From Harmothoe impar (Eukaryota > Annelida > Polychaeta > Phyllodocida > Polynoidae): a stretch of 64,000 nt of DNA. This document shows, piece by piece, positions 26,201 to 39,580 of the stretch. The position numbers were made by a program, and so were the translations under genes. Where the stretch lies: positions 19,770,381 through 19,834,380 of the forward strand of contig OX381713.1 of the NCBI GenBank assembly GCA_947462335.1, read 5' to 3'. Within the stretch, counting starts at the first letter, position 1; each line of letters opens with the position of its first letter. The notes under the pieces are model-generated. The model saw nothing but the letters and a program-made list of their open reading frames with translations, was not told the DNA's origin and ran no database searches.

Positions 26201-29200
26201 GTATCTAAGTACCAAACTGACGGTGGTAAGTGCTTCAACTCCTCAGGGCAGGCAGGGCTTGGTGTCGGTGGGTGGGGGGGGGGGGAGTATTACAGAGCTG
26301 CTCTGGGCCATCTAAAGGCCTGGCTGAAATCAAGGTGTAAAACTACAATTCCCAGACTTTTACCCAGGCGTACCCTTCACTTTCATGCTCGATAATTGCC
26401 ATTTGTGTAGAATTGGTAACTTCTGTATGTGGGAGGGGGGGGGACTAGTTCAAATGGGAAGTCAGCTTGTGTTGAGGGATGGCACCATTTCAATAATGAT
26501 TAGGCCTAACGCTCACATGGATGAGCGTTTTTTTAATGCAATCGCAACCCTTCTTCAGGAACAGAACTAGACTTTCGATCGAGCCCTGGTGAACGGTTGA
26601 GTAGAATGTCTAAAACCCAGTGTCATTATGTTGTTATAGGTTTTGGTTACCGCAGAAACAGCATTACCATGATGGCACTGCACTTCCCTGATATAAACAT
26701 AAATGTTTTACTCAAATGATCGGCCTGAATAAGTGCTCGGGAGCCTATGGTAAAATGTATAGTTTATGTTTTGCACTCACTCTCGATGATTCAATAGTTT
26801 CCTAGATTATGTGATTTACCCTAATGTAGGTAAAGTGATAGCCTGGAAGTGAATTGGATTATAACTGTGATACGGCTGGTGAATTGCCAAAGGACGAACA
26901 ACAGATAGTTACAGATAATAATGAAATAAATATTTGACTCTACCTCTTAATATTAGTGATGCTACATAACGATTGTATGGAGCTGGGAGAGATGTTCAAC
27001 ACTTAATGATTTATCTTACGTTCGCAAAGTTTACAGCCCGAACAGTTTTTGTTCTTTAGAATCTAATTTGGTTTCAGATTTTTGGAATTTGAAAGTGTCA
27101 TATATGGCTGAAAAAGCAGTTTCAATCAATGATGAAAAAAGACTGATGGCGTCAGATACTCACTTCAGGAGCATAACTATATGAACACCTCTTCCAACTT
27201 TAAACCAAATAAAAACTACCAAACTAATGAAAAACTAACCAAAGATGGTAAATAAACAACATTAAACACGAGAAAAAGGGAGGTTCCTCATCCTTCCACC
27301 TCCTGCAGGAAATTTGAGGTGACCTATAGCGGATACAATCCTACATGATAGTATGATACCCAGACGCTTCTCAGGAACAATCAGTGAATTTGCTCTGCCC
27401 ATGGACAACCTGTATAGAGTAACCCCCGAGACATGGACGAAGGGGTTGCCTCACAAGGTACCTAATGGTAGAACAAACTCCAGGACTGCCCTACAGATGC
27501 ATCTTCCAACACAACTAACTAAAGAACAACTGAGTATTGAGGACTCAGTCGAGATGTGGAAATCCATATTCGGGCTCGGTGATGTTTAAGGACTCTCGAT
27601 GGTAGAACAATGGGGATTATTTTCCAGGCATGAACTACATGCCCTCCCATGTCATGTGACTCACCTAGGTAACATGGTGCCGCCTGGTGGTGTGTGGAGG
27701 AAGCAGCAAGCTCCCCCCCTCCTGTGCGGCTAACCCTCCAGGGTGGACCTCTCAGCTCCCTGAGCGATATTAGGTGAAAGCACTGGATCCTTCAGCACTA
27801 GACTACCAGAGTGGACGATACTATCTGTAAGTAATGGTTCCTCTGCTGAAAGGTTCTTCTGGTGGGCGATAATAGATGAAAACACAGCATCATCCAGCAC
27901 TAGCCTAATGCAGCGAACGTTAGAGCAACGATGACTTCCTCTTGCAGGCAACTGCTACAGTGTCGTGAGGCAAACTCTCTAGGGGGTACTGGAGAAGGCA
28001 AACAACTGCTTTCCTTAGATCCCGGGATGAGGTCCTGATCACAGGAAGATCTGAGAAAAGTAAGACCCTGGAGAAAGGTTAAGTTCTAGCGTGTCTCCAT
28101 GACAACATCAGGTAACCATAACACCACCTACCGCAGGAGGCAGACATCTTGTTACCTTGACGACCCTGTCCTTGACCCTACTGGAGGAGGCTGACTCGCC
28201 TCCTCAGGTGAGTCCTGGGAGACTTGACCCGGGTCCAACACACAGGGTCCCGACCCCTAGGATGAACAGTTGGGAGTCTCCTGGTGTTGTGTTATAGATA
28301 GAGCTGCTCCTGTATGTAACACTCATTAATCACACTGGGCCGGTACTGCAGGTGTCTCCCACCTTCCTCCAGGGTTTCCTCCAGTGTGTCTAAGTGTACT
28401 TGTGCTGGTTGTAGTATAACCATAGTCTACAGGCAACAGATGCAACCTTCACTCCATATAATAACAGTCCAGGACACAGGAGAGGGGATGTAGCTCCAGT
28501 AGGTAGGGTAGGGTCTATCTCTACTATCTAGTGCTAGCACCTCCAGGGTGGCTTTGGGGATGTGGCTCCTGTCGGCTGGTGTAGTGTTGGGTATGTGGGT
28601 GAAGGGTGCCAAACTACTAGGCTGCCAACCCAGGGTGTCTGTGGAACATGGAATAAGTTCCACTTCCTCCTACAACAGCCTCCCCGGCCACCTTCTCCAG
28701 ACAAAACGCCTAGAGGAGGAGAAGTCTCTCCTGGAAGTGGAGCTATCCCTCCTTCCCGTTCTCCAGTGTTATAATTTACAAGTCTCTTCCCCCTCTGCCT
28801 CAGCCTCCACTACACCTACTGCCGCTGCTGCTACCATTTCCTCCTCCTGCTGTCTCTAACCCCAGCCTCCTCCAGGATCCAACTCCTGGGTCTCACTGAG
28901 CATCCTCCACACCCTGAGTGAGTGCTGGGGGTGGTGGGAGGGGGTGGGTTGGCAGGGGGTGCAGGTAGGCAGGCTGAGTCAGTGGTGGGGGTATGGGGTG
29001 AGGAACAGGAGGGTGAGTAGATGTAGTTCTGCTCCCCTTGCTCTACTCCAGGGCTTGTAGTCGACTTGTGGTCCCACCATGCACCCCTCCTACTGTAGTT
29101 TGGTGTTCCCCTACCCCTCCAGAGCAAACCTGATTTTCAGTCCTGCCCAGTCTCTCTGCATGAGCAGGTGAAGGTACTGACAACAGCAATACCATGTCCA

Positions 29201-31286
29201 TCACTGACTCCAATCCCAGGCACCTCCTGACTAGCTGCAGGATACCAGCTATGAATATAGGGTATTTTATGCACAAAGAATAAAACCCTACACAATGTAA
29301 CAACTCTCTAAATGGCCAGAGTGCTCACTATCCCTTACATCAGCCAGCAGGGCCGCCCTGGGGTTTGAATCTACATGTTGTGTGCCTGCTATTACCTTGT
29401 TCCTGCCCCGGGCCGAGCACCGTGTTTTGGCTGTGGCTTCTAGTGGAAGGGGCCTAGTACCGCTACACGAAGCCACAACTACAGGAGAGACAGAGACAGA
29501 GACAGAGACATGGACAGATAAGGTCTCTCTGTGGCTCCTGTATGATGCTAGGTTCACACTACCATAACTTGACTTAACCTAAGGGTCCTCTAAGAGGTTA
29601 TAGGGCCTGAGGATCCGTCTTGTGGTAGGTTCACGCTACTATTACATGTGCCTGAGTTAGTGGTCCCGGAGAGGAAGGGAACATGACTTCTGAGCACCCC
29701 TCATAATCAGACTGGGGCTCCTTATCAGTATCTCTATAACATGAGGAGTCCTTATATATCATGAGGCAGGGTTTTGTGTATACTAGGAGACCTTTATGCT
29801 AGGTTTAAAGTGAAATTGCTCGAGTTAATCATCATAGTGGTAGTCTGAAGGGAGCATAGGTTCTTCTGCTCCAAAAGCCTCTATACTCAAACCACATTGT
29901 GGCTTCTGCCCCCCATTCCTGCCTCACCTTGTAAAGGCGGCGGGGTGTGTGTATGCATGCTGCTGTGATTATCAGTACATGTACGCCTACATTGCGGGTA
30001 CATATCAGCCGAGCCAAGACCTTGTTTTTTTAAAGCAGGGAAATCCCCACTGCTCCTATAGGCTATACCATACCTAGAGTAGACCTATATAGATAACAAG
30101 GCAATGACCCGTAACAAGGTGGTAGGTCCCCCACAAGCCGCACCACTCACTGAACTTTATAAAGGAAAACGCGGCAAGCTCCAGGAATGATTTACTGTGC
30201 CAAATTTTGTATCTATAGAGGTGTTCTGCAGAGATAGACTTTTTTTAAGGTTTTCATAATGATATTGATTTAAATTTAATAAGATACATATCATAATCTT
30301 GTGGCTTTATAGTCAGGACATTCAGTTAATCACTCAATGTGAAATTAATGGGTACCATTAACCTACTTGGTAACTGTAGGAGCAATCCGATCGCTTATGC
30401 TTGTGCTCGATTCAAAATCTAGATTGGCTCAATCCACTGGACATTTTCTCTCTATAAGCTGGGGTAAGCAAACGTAAACACTAATCTAAAGATATTCCAT
30501 GGTAGAACTGAATGAAGACAGAGGCAGGTTATTTATGAATACATTGTAGTGGCAGGTGACACTGAAATGCGTACGTATGTGCCCTTCTCTGTGAATCTGG
30601 AATCTAAACCAACCACTTCAAGAATCTGTCTTTCTCTGAACTTAGGCTATACTCTTTTTCCATCCCTTTACCGTCTTTGCCTCAGATGTTCCCACCAGCC
30701 TTATTGGCAAGTACTATGTGGTGTAGAAGGTGGTTGCACCCACACACATCCGGGTATTTTACTCTGGCAGGTAAGTCGCCTGAAGGGGGCACCACTGTTT
30801 CAGCAGCACTCACCAGTCCCATCTTTAAAGAGGTTCAGAGGTTCTCCAAGCACAACCTGCGGAACTACACAGAGAAAGGAAACAGCGTCAAAGGGGAGTC
30901 CAGGTTGCCTCCAAAATGACTACCCTCTTTAGGGGAGCCCAGGTCCTTATGTGACTGCCTTAGATGAGTCAGGAAACTATGTGACTCCCCGAGGTGACTC
31001 CCTTAGGTCGCCCAGGGAGTCACCTGGACTCTCTTATGCAGCCTGGGCTTCCGTATAGAGGGGAGTCATTCTGGAGGCAAACTGCACTTCCTTTTGATGA
31101 TGTTTCTTTTCTGCTTTCTTTTTTTGACGATGCTTTCTTTAGTCACTCTCCCAATGCTCCTTTTCGACAGACTCAAATCTTGATTAACTACAAAGTGACA
31201 CCCTTGCAGGGCCGAGACAACATCCTTTTTGTGAGGCTATTCACAGACGATCTGCATCAGGAAATCCTTAATTTAATAAGCTGTAG
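26201..31286. other. No gene recognised
   Basis: Frames of 60-127 codons occur on both strands but overlap each other and lack conserved features. A short GAGACA microsatellite lies near 29488-29510. Repeated CTCCTCCT and CCTCCAG words near 28680-28860 make several competing frames open at once, so none is called. Confidence 0.4.
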
Positions 31287-31493
31287 ATTTCTGAACATTT
31301 CAACAAGCAGCTTCTTGCAGAGTTACAAGAATACCCAACCAACAGAGGTTCTGTGATGAAGATTGCTCGAGGCTGGTGGAACGAGCGAATGGGGAATACC
31401 TACAGAGAACCAGTTTTCGGCAACAAACAGCAGCAGAAATGTCGTCTGCTGAAAACAACACATCTTAGAGGAATCTACGTGAAGCTTATCTAA
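31287..31493 (+). CDS. Unidentified open segment, 68 codons, possible exon or gene remnant
   Basis: The frame is open from just after a TAG at 31284-31286 to a TAA at 31491-31493; the only useful ATG is at 31356. The reading has a plausible mixed composition (…ARGWWNERMGNTYREPVF…) rather than low complexity, and the C-terminal part is basic. A different frame upstream (about 31090-31286) looks similarly protein-like, which would fit a frameshifted remnant or an exon junction. I recognise no family, and it may be a chance frame. Confidence 0.15.
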   Translation: MSEHFNKQLLAELQEYPTNRGSVMKIARGWWNERMGNTYREPVFGNKQQQKCRLLKTTHLRGIYVKLI

Positions 31494-31974
31494 GTGTATG
31501 CAACTTACTATTCGGGGTCATATACATGTATAGGCTTAATTGTATGTCCATTCTTTAGATTCACTTTGGTTTTATTTGGTTGTCCCGCCCCTGCACTCTA
31601 GATCCCCTATACAGACACCCTTCTCATTGATTGAAGAAATCACATGCATTGGGTCATTGCTTCATACAAATAGGTAACAGTAGGGGCCCAAATGACCAGC
31701 GTTATTATTCTAAAAAGCAGGTAGGATTCCTATGTGTAATGTATCGCTTGTTTGTAGATATAGAAGACGACCTTTCACCACTTCTGGGGACGTGATGAAC
31801 GGGAAAGCCCCACCACCCTCTGATTCCAGGTGAGCCTTGACTCACAGCTGTGTTTTATGTCTGACTCAGGATATGCCGGAACAAGCGCATCCCGGCCGAT
31901 GTTTTATTTACTTTGACCAAACCACGTGAAACCACGCCTACATACCCTCCCGACGCGAACTGCGAGACCTGGCA

Positions 31975-31986
31975 CGCGCATGCGCA
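31975..31986. promoter_or_regulatory. NRF-1-type site CGCGCATGCGCA
   Basis: This is an exact match to the NRF-1 consensus YGCGCAYGCGCR. It sits in a CpG-containing stretch with CCACGTGAAACCACGCC about 40-55 bp upstream. It may be a housekeeping-type promoter, but no transcript start or exon was identified nearby. Confidence 0.35.
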
Positions 31987-34900
31987 TGTATTCAAGTGTC
32001 TGCGTACTTCCTGTAAACACAGCATCCCAAACACTAAGGTAGTGACTACTGCCTCCACCCCCCCCCCCCACACACACACACACACAGGCACACACACACC
32101 CTCGGCACCCCATCTATCAATAGGTATAGGGCCTACAAGCCGTAGCAATAGGCCTAAAACATAAAGTCTTGTGTTTCAAGCGACATTATCTAAAAATCTA
32201 GGCTAGGTAGGTCATTTTTTGTTTAATTTGAAAAAAAACTTACACTCCAGACCTAAAATTTACGTAGAAAGTAGGCCTTTCTAGGTCCATCTAGGAATTG
32301 AATTAGGGATTGACTCGCGGCTGTTTGAGATGACTCATGGGAGTGCAGAGGGGTCCCCCCCCCCCTCAGGTAGGAAAGTCGCCGAAATTAAGGATCTAAA
32401 GTCGGAAAGTCGCTTTTTTAGACTATTTTAACTATAGCCAAATTTGTCCAAAAGTATCCAGGTCGCTTAACTTATTGCACCAGGTCGAAAGGTTGGCTGG
32501 AAAACGGCCCAGGTCGCCAGGTTGCCGAAAACCCCTCTGCAGTCACACTCATGGTCTATTGCAAATAATCCTAAAATTGCGGAAAGCTTAACCTTTCTCA
32601 TACGATTTGTAAAATGTCTATGGTTAGCCTTGCTTCGTGAGGCATGGTCCAGTAACGCAGACCTATAAAAAAATGTTGGCCTAACAGCAACACAGTGGGA
32701 ATCTAGCTTTTCTTTTTATTCTTCTCTTTTATTTCTTTTTTTCCAATGTTTACAAAACAAAATATAAGACCTCAGGGGTTTGTTTTAGCTGCTAGCGGGG
32801 TGATGTGCTCTGTACTGAGATAAACATCTCCACCCTGCTCTGCCATACCTCCCCCCCCCCCCCCCCCACACACACACCATCACCAGGTGCCCATCATAAC
32901 AATAACATGTACAGATTACTGATGTCTATACGCAGCACAGCCCCATTCCTCCGCGGGACGATCTTCTGATATTAAAGTTTGGTCTAAATTCTGCGTATGG
33001 CCTTTGGCTCTGGTTTCTTTGTGGCTGTGGCTATTTGGAGCCTGTTTTAATTCTGTGGGAGGAGAGTGTGTGTGCTAATCTGCGATTGGTGCATTTGTTG
33101 TGACTTCTGGGAACTAGATGAGTTTAATAATAGGGATGGGCTCCCCCCCCCCTTCCTTCCACAGCAGCTGCTTAATCTACAAAGTTTTACTTCTGGGCAC
33201 CCTAAGATAACCCCGACTACTTAGTCCAACCCGATGTCACCTTTATGTGTATTGACTTGGCAGTCTACCCAATTAACCTAACCACACTTCTGGGTTGATG
33301 ATGCAATTGAATCACTCTACCTAATTAAACTAGGGCCAAAATAAGCCACATATTTAAAGGGAGGAGGCAGTTCCCACACCCACCATGACAACCCAGCCAA
33401 TATTGCTGAGTGGGATCCATTATGTGTTTCACTTGGGCAAGCTGATTTTCCCATATCTGGGTTATGATCCTTTTTGTCCAGGGCTATCAGCTCAGATTCA
33501 AAGTGCTCAGCTCGAGCCCAGATTTATTTCATGTACAAAATGTACAATGAATGGTGATTTTTGGAGGAAAATCAGAGGTCAGCATGTTTTGCAATATTTA
33601 CAATGTATTTATGAGAAAAATGGAATTGATGACAGGTTATGAAAGTCAATCCCACTTATGGAGAATAGTCCAAGACCTAGATTAGATACCTGTGGACATT
33701 AGCATTGTGGCCTTGTTTCTGTTGTGAGACAAGGAGGATAAGAAAGGGTAGCATCTAGGCTGTTAGCAGGTTGGCGGGCAGGTTTATTGTGTGAAGGATG
33801 GGTAGGGGTTGTTTTCTGGAGGTCCAAATACCAGCACAGGGTTGTCTATTCTACAGCAGTTAGCTCTAGTCTGGGCCGCCTAGACCAGGCAACACCTCCC
33901 CCAGCCCACACATACCCCAGCCCCACCCAACACCATGCCAGCCAAACAACTCTAGTCAGACAACATGTGCATTGTTTTTTTCTAATCTTTATATTCGAGC
34001 CCATGTTTTACAATCCCCACCTTCAAACTCTCTTCTTGGTTCCAAAACTGTAACCTTCAAAGGGGTGGGGGGGTTTATCAATCGGAACCTCAAGAGAAAT
34101 GTACTTGTTATCAAATGGCTTATTAGATGATTGCTTGTACGCACAATATGCTCATCGCTATCTTGCATCTTCTCAAGTTGTATGACAAAGTTCAAGCATT
34201 GGTCCATTTAAGTTCCACCTAATATCAATGCCCTGAAATGACGTTCCTGTGAGGCCAAAATCTAATTTTGACCTCTCCCGGACAAAGTAAATTTTAATGT
34301 TTGCCCTTTATGATATCATAAAATGACTGTGCCCCCACTCATCTTTATTAGAAACCCTACCTCGCTCACCTACCTACAAATCCCTCCATATCTCTATGTT
34401 CATACTCCATCATATCCCTGTAGCAATAGCTTATTTTCCTACATGTATACACTGACCTACATGTGCCCCACACAGACACAACCACCTCCTAATGACTATA
34501 AATACCTCCCCACACAACCCTTAGCCTCCCAAACCTGCTCATAATCTTGTCCGTACCGCCGCTTGGACGAAGGAAACGGTGTGTTCAGGTTTAACGGGGT
34601 ACACCCTCAGAAAAGTGAGCGTCACTGTCGCCAAAAGCACTCTCACCTGAAAGTCTGGCACCTCACCTTTCTAAGGGTGCAGCTGAGGGTGTTTTAATTA
34701 CTGATGGTAGAGATAATATTCTAATCAAAAATGGTTATGACTGCATATATTTCCTTTCGTTTAATTTGATTTGAATAGCAATAACATATAGAAATATAAT
34801 ATTATTCTCAGCTTCGATAATCGGAATGTGTTGGGATGTGATTATCTACACCGTTTAAATATAATTAAGCTGGAGTGCACATCGTATCCTTTCTGCTTGG

Positions 34901-35551
34901 CTACTTACCTTATTGAAATAAAAGAAAATTAACAAAATAAAAGAAATTGAACAGAAAATTAAAGCGAAAACGTAATATGAGCTCCCAAGCAGAAAGGACA
35001 TAATCTAAGCTCCCGCCATACAGCATCCTTTCTGCGTGACTGTTCACACGAGCTTTATCTACGTTATCCAACTGAACTTATCTCTGAGCAAAATTCCATT
35101 GTAAAATTATTGAATCACCTGGCAATATAAATGACTTTGCAATGAGATATGGACTTGCTAGTGAAATATAGACGTTATCCATTATGTTAGTACCTCTCTT
35201 TCAACATGTCTTTAATAATATCTTTGGTTACGTTTCACTAAAACTGCATATTTCATGTATCCACACATGTATACATCTCATACACACAACATTGGGGACG
35301 CTTCAATGAAAGTAAAATATCAAATTAAAAATAGAAATATTCCAAATTAAAGAGTATAGAATTCACTTATCCCACCTGTACTGTCGGGACTAGACAACTC
35401 ACCTGCCGGTATCCATAGGGAAGCTGTAAGTGTCCCTATACTTGAAGCACTCTACTTCTCTACCTTACACACACGACCAGCCCGGGTCTGTGACGATAAC
35501 AACCTCCATAGGCATCCTTTGTTGAAGCGACATCCAGCCAGCTTGGTTATT

Positions 35552-35758
35552 GAATTCCCTGCTTTCCCAAGATGGCCGTAGAAACACCGTAACAGGCTCA
35601 AACAGCTCCGTATCAGCGGTGGTGACAAGAAGACTAATAATAGTCTAGTTTATGACTGATGAGGGGGTCAGAGGAGACTTGAGGTCTGTAGCAGTGAATT
35701 CCCTGCTATCCAAGATGGCGCTGAATACACTGTAACAGGCTCTAACAGACTGTATCAG
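35552..35758 (+). repeat. Local duplication carrying CAAGATGGC (YY1-type) motifs
   Basis: 35552-35616 and 35696-35758 are diverged direct copies. Each opens GAATTCCCTGCT, then has CAAGATGGC, a GTAACAGGCTC word and TATCAG at the end. CAAGATGGC is the YY1 core orientation often found just downstream of TATA-less starts. The copies are 144 bp apart. Whether they act as promoters cannot be told from sequence. Confidence 0.45.
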
Positions 35759-35793
35759 TGCCTGTTACATGAGGGACTACAGTACTCGTGTAC

Positions 35794-35805
35794 CCACCAG
35801 GGGGT
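35794..35805 (+). promoter_or_regulatory. CTCF-like word CCACCAGGGGGT
   Basis: Differs from the CTCF core at the final base only. It lies about 35 bp after the second YY1-type duplication, an arrangement similar to the motif cluster near 24783. Confidence 0.25.
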
Positions 35806-38350
35806 GAAACTGTGGGAGTCTCACATATATACCTCCAGTAGGCTCGTATCCACAGGGCGTTCAGGTAAACCCCTCCTGAGGCTGGAGGTGGTGATAAGGC
35901 CTACACAGGTGGCACAGGTGTTCCACAAACCCACCCAGGGGACTGGGGGTCTGTACAGGGTAACGGGGTAGCAGCGTACAGGTGGGACCTTGTATACCTT
36001 GAAGTGTTAAATGTCTATGTCCACAGTGCAGAATAAGCAACACGCTTGTAAGGTGTGATGTATCTTAACTAATTGTACATCTAAAAATTCAGAATTCCAT
36101 ACTGGCAAGAAGCTTGTACAATACACATAGGCAAGGTTGCAGCATATGGACCCTCATTGGTTCTGAGGGTGTATCATGGCATGGTGTGTGGTGATCATTC
36201 CCAAGGTTGGCGCAGCCTCATATATACACTCACCCAGGGGTCTTCTAACAAGGATAGACAATCACACTAAATGTTGTACTTCCATGTAGCTAAGTGTTCA
36301 GGTACTGAGGTCAGCAACAGGTGAACTGCTCCTCATATATACTGCGTGCCGGTACACAGCATGAGGGGTGCAGTCAGGACTGTATTGTACACTCAAGGTT
36401 GTACAGCTGTCCACAACCAGCAAGCAAAAGGCAATGGATCCTACAGGTCGTTGAGTAACCTCAACCTGAGATAAACCTGATAGGGCGCCATAGGCTTATA
36501 ATATCTCACAGTTGTGAGAACTAAGTCATCTAAACATGTCTAATCATCATCCAAATCTATGAAGGTAGAAGTTGAAAACCATAAGGTATTCCTATATGTA
36601 TGTGTATCTTACATTACACTCTGAAGGTTTCATCCCTGTGTATATGACCTCTGATAACTCCATGTACTTGCTAGAGGCTGTTAAACCCCTGGATGGGTTA
36701 GCATTCAGCAGGGAGATGTTGGTCCTGGTGGTTAGGATGCAGCTCCTCCTGTTGGTATTATGCTGCAACAACTCCAGCCTCCTGTACCTAGCTAGGTACT
36801 TAGTGAGTTAGTCAGTCAGCTAGCCAGTGGTGGTGGTGGCTGCTCAGTGGTGGTAAAGGTATGTCACAAACTCCCAAATCTCCAGGCTTCTACTCACTAT
36901 AGGCAGATGTCTGGTGTCTGCAAGTACATCAGCTGTGCATGGTACAGCCTTTATTCCCACACCCCATTCTTACTCCTGTACACCCTGTCTTTCCTGTCCT
37001 ACCTCCTTCAGTCACCTCCTCTGTCCCCTAACTCCTCCTCCTCCCCTTGTTGTTGCAGACCGAGCAGGTCCTGCACAACAGACTCCTGCCCCCTGCCACA
37101 GGCTTTAGGCTGTAAGGTGTAGGGGGTGAGCTGCTCAGAGGCTGCTTGGTGAGCTGCTCCAGGGGCAGGTACTCAGGGGGTGGCAGGGGGCCTGGGCTGG
37201 TAGGGGTAGGTAAGTGGGTAGTCAGGGTAGACCATACCATGAGCTGGCCGAGGGTAGACGTGGTTGAGTCTATGAAAGATGTGAGGATTGATATCACTAA
37301 GCTACAATATGAAGTGAAAAATATAATTTATGTCCATAGGGGTCGGGAGGGAAAGGAAGCATAGTATGTGATAGGGAGGAATGGAGGGTAGGACATAATT
37401 CTAAAGGAGGCATTGTGAAGGACGGAGGATAGGAGGGAAGAAGAGAGAAGAGTACACATTGCTTTCTGTAATGCACCTGCTTTTGAGTAACATAATAAGG
37501 TTCCTGAAAACTAATCACTGGTACTTTGATACTTCTAGACCTAGTGACCTGAGCCAGTCTAGGCAGGCAGTGGGGGAGTTGGACTTACCAAGTGTCTATG
37601 ATTAATGAATATCTGAGCCAATTTAAATTTTCAGTGATGATGTTTTCTATCCTGTAAATCTTATGATAAAGAAGAGAATCGAGTAATGGAGGATGGATGA
37701 CAGTGAATAAGTACCTCGACCACTGATACCGGCAGATAAGCAGTTCTCTCCGAGACCCAAGACCTGCTTAACGTCATCTCATCGTATCTCTGCGCCAACC
37801 TATCAGCAAAGAAAACAAATTCATGTATCTTTAATAAAGCCCTGTATCATTACATGGCCAATACAGCCATCTCTACATTAAAGGATGTGGATATCTATGC
37901 TACTCCCTGACACATAGTTAGCAGAGATTAGGGACGAGGCCTGTGCTACTTGGAGTTGGAGAGTGCCGTAGACCTCCCCCCCCCCCCCTCACACACCCTC
38001 AGGTTTGCCCCCCCCCCTTACACCTTGTACCTCCTCCTGCCTCCAGGGCCCAGCACACCGCAACATATACCCCCCCCCCCCAACACACACACACACCTCC
38101 ACACCAACTCCAACCACCCCTCGGCACTTCTCGGCAGAGTTCGGCCCCACTCGTTGTGCTGATAGCATTAGTTTCATCAAGTAGAGGTAGGGGGCACCAC
38201 CACCTGAGAGATCGCGAGATCGTGCAGCCAGATTTCCGAGATTGTCCTTTTACAAAGTAGTTTGACTTGAAGGGTCTCAAAGGAATATGGTGCCTTTCGA
38301 TGTCAATCTGTCGAGGAAATACTGAACTTAAACAATTGTATGGCCGTGAC

Positions 38351-38884
38351 TATTGACAGTTCGAACTGTCAATAACAGAAAAAAATTCCCTTATTGACAG
38401 TTCAAACTGTCAATACCATGATATAATTCCCTTCTTGACAGTTCGAACTGTCAATAAGGCAAAACAGATTCTCTTATTGACAGTTCCAAAAAGGAACTGT
38501 CAGTAAGAGAAAATTAATCTCTTATTGTCAGTGTGAACTGTCAATAAGGGAAGTATATCCTGGTATTGACAGTTTGAACTGTCAATAAGGGAATTTTATT
38601 CTGTTATTGACAGTTTGAACTGTCAATAAGAAGATTGATTTCTACTATTGACAGTTTGCACTGTCAATAGCTGGCCCACCTTGAATTAGCTATTGACAGT
38701 TCAAACTGTCAATAGTGGAAAACTTTCCTCTTATTGACAGTTCATAGTGTCAATAGTGGGATATTTTTCTCTTATTGACAGTTCACACTGTCAATAGTGG
38801 TAAATTATACTGTTATTGACAGTTCTTTACCAAACTGTCAATAGTGGGAATTTCCTCTCTTATTGACAGTTCCTTATCATAATT
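38351..38884. repeat. 41-bp tandem array of 24-bp palindromes, left block
   Basis: Thirteen copies of the palindrome TATTGACAGTT-AACTGTCAATA (two variable central bases) start near 38351, 38392, 38434, 38475, 38523, 38564, 38605, 38646, 38691, 38732, 38773, 38814 and 38861. The period is 41 bp, with a few 45-48-bp steps. The roughly 17-bp linkers are AT-rich and varied, often ending TCTCT or CCACT. Some copies have extended centres (TTCCAAAAAGGAA near 38486), and the arms stay complementary when they change. The last copy is cut short. It is a satellite in a eukaryotic context, not a CRISPR array. Confidence 0.9.
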
Positions 38885-38894
38885 GTCGTAACTC

Positions 38895-39420
38895 TGAGAG
38901 CAATTTTGGTGGAAAAGTCGATTTTGGTGGAAAAGTCGATTTTGATGGAAAAGTCGATTTTGATGGAAAAGTCGATTTTGATGGAAAAGTCGATTTTGAT
39001 GGAAAAGTCGATTTTGATGGAAAAGTCGATTTCGATGGAAAAGTCGATTTCGATGGAAAAGTCGATTTCGATGGAAAAGTCGATTTCGGTGGAAAAGTCG
39101 ATTTTGGTGGAAAAAGTCGATTTTTGTGTTAAGGTCGATTTGGTGTAAAGGTCGATTTTTAGTGCAAAATCGATTTTTGGGGCAAAACCGATTTTTGGGA
39201 CAAAACCGATTTTTGGAATGCAAAATGCAACTTGCCCTGCAGATGTTAAACTACCCAACAGTGCGAAACCGATTTTGGGTGAAAAAACGATTTTGGTCCA
39301 AAACCAATTTTGTGTCCAAACCGATTTTTGGGTCCAAGACCGATTTTGGGTACAAAGGCGATTTTGGGTACAGAGCTGATTTTGGGAAAAGAACACTTTT
39401 GCCAATAAAAACATGTTTTG
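38895..39420. repeat. 18-bp minisatellite (GATTTTGATGGAAAAGTC) splitting the palindrome array
   Basis: About a dozen near-perfect 18-bp units fill 38905-39120, with GAT/GGT/TCGAT variants in blocks. They decay rightward into looser units containing CGATTTTTGGG and CAAAACC up to about 39410. Because 18 is a multiple of three and the units lack stop codons, frames stay open on both strands for 60-184 codons. This is a by-product of the repeat and I do not call proteins here. Confidence 0.88.
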
Positions 39421-39424
39421 ACTC

Positions 39425-39580
39425 CAATGTCAGTGGGAACTGTCAATAAGACAGAAATGTTCCACTATTGACAGTTCTCATGAGGAAGTGTCAATAACAG
39501 GATTTATTTCCACTGTTGACAGTGTGAACTGTCAATAACAGAAATATTTTCCACTATTGACAGTTTGAACTGTCAATAGC
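39425..39580. repeat. Palindrome array, right block
   Basis: After the minisatellite the 24-bp palindromes resume with one partial copy and full copies near 39466, 39514 and 39555 (steps of 48 and 41 bp). The spacing and linkers match the left block, so the minisatellite sits inside a once-continuous array. Confidence 0.85.

Larger units (their letters stand above)
31494..38350. other. No gene recognised; scattered regulatory-type motifs and microsatellites
   Basis: This stretch holds an NRF-1-type site (31975-31986), C-run plus CA microsatellites (about 32058-32100, 32852-32878 and 38062-38098), a local duplication with CAAGATGGC motifs (35552-35758) and a CTCF-like word (35794-35805). An inverted pair TCCTTTCTGCTTGG/CCAAGCAGAAAGGA lies about 90 bp apart near 34884-34998. 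The open frames, including 33385-33642 with a good ATG context, show nothing I can recognise. Confidence 0.4.

Noticed and set aside
27730..27951. Minus-strand frame with weak internal duplication
   Set aside because: Opens at TTG without an ATG. The two similar stretches (LVLDDAVFS and LVLKDPVLS) could be an exon, but no splice pair was convincing.
33385..33642. 85-codon frame with good Kozak context (CACCATGA)
   Set aside because: No domain, no repeat or splice context, and of a length expected by chance in AT-rich DNA of this size. Left uncalled for lack of support.
38813..39449. Proteins of 66-184 residues over the 18-bp repeat
   Set aside because: Open in several frames on both strands because the unit lacks stops and is a multiple of three. 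The peptides are pure repeat translations with no independent support.
38351..39580. CRISPR array
   Set aside because: Palindromic repeats with regular spacers look CRISPR-like, but the context is eukaryotic, no cas genes exist, the repeats vary between copies, and a minisatellite interrupts the array. A dyad satellite explains it.
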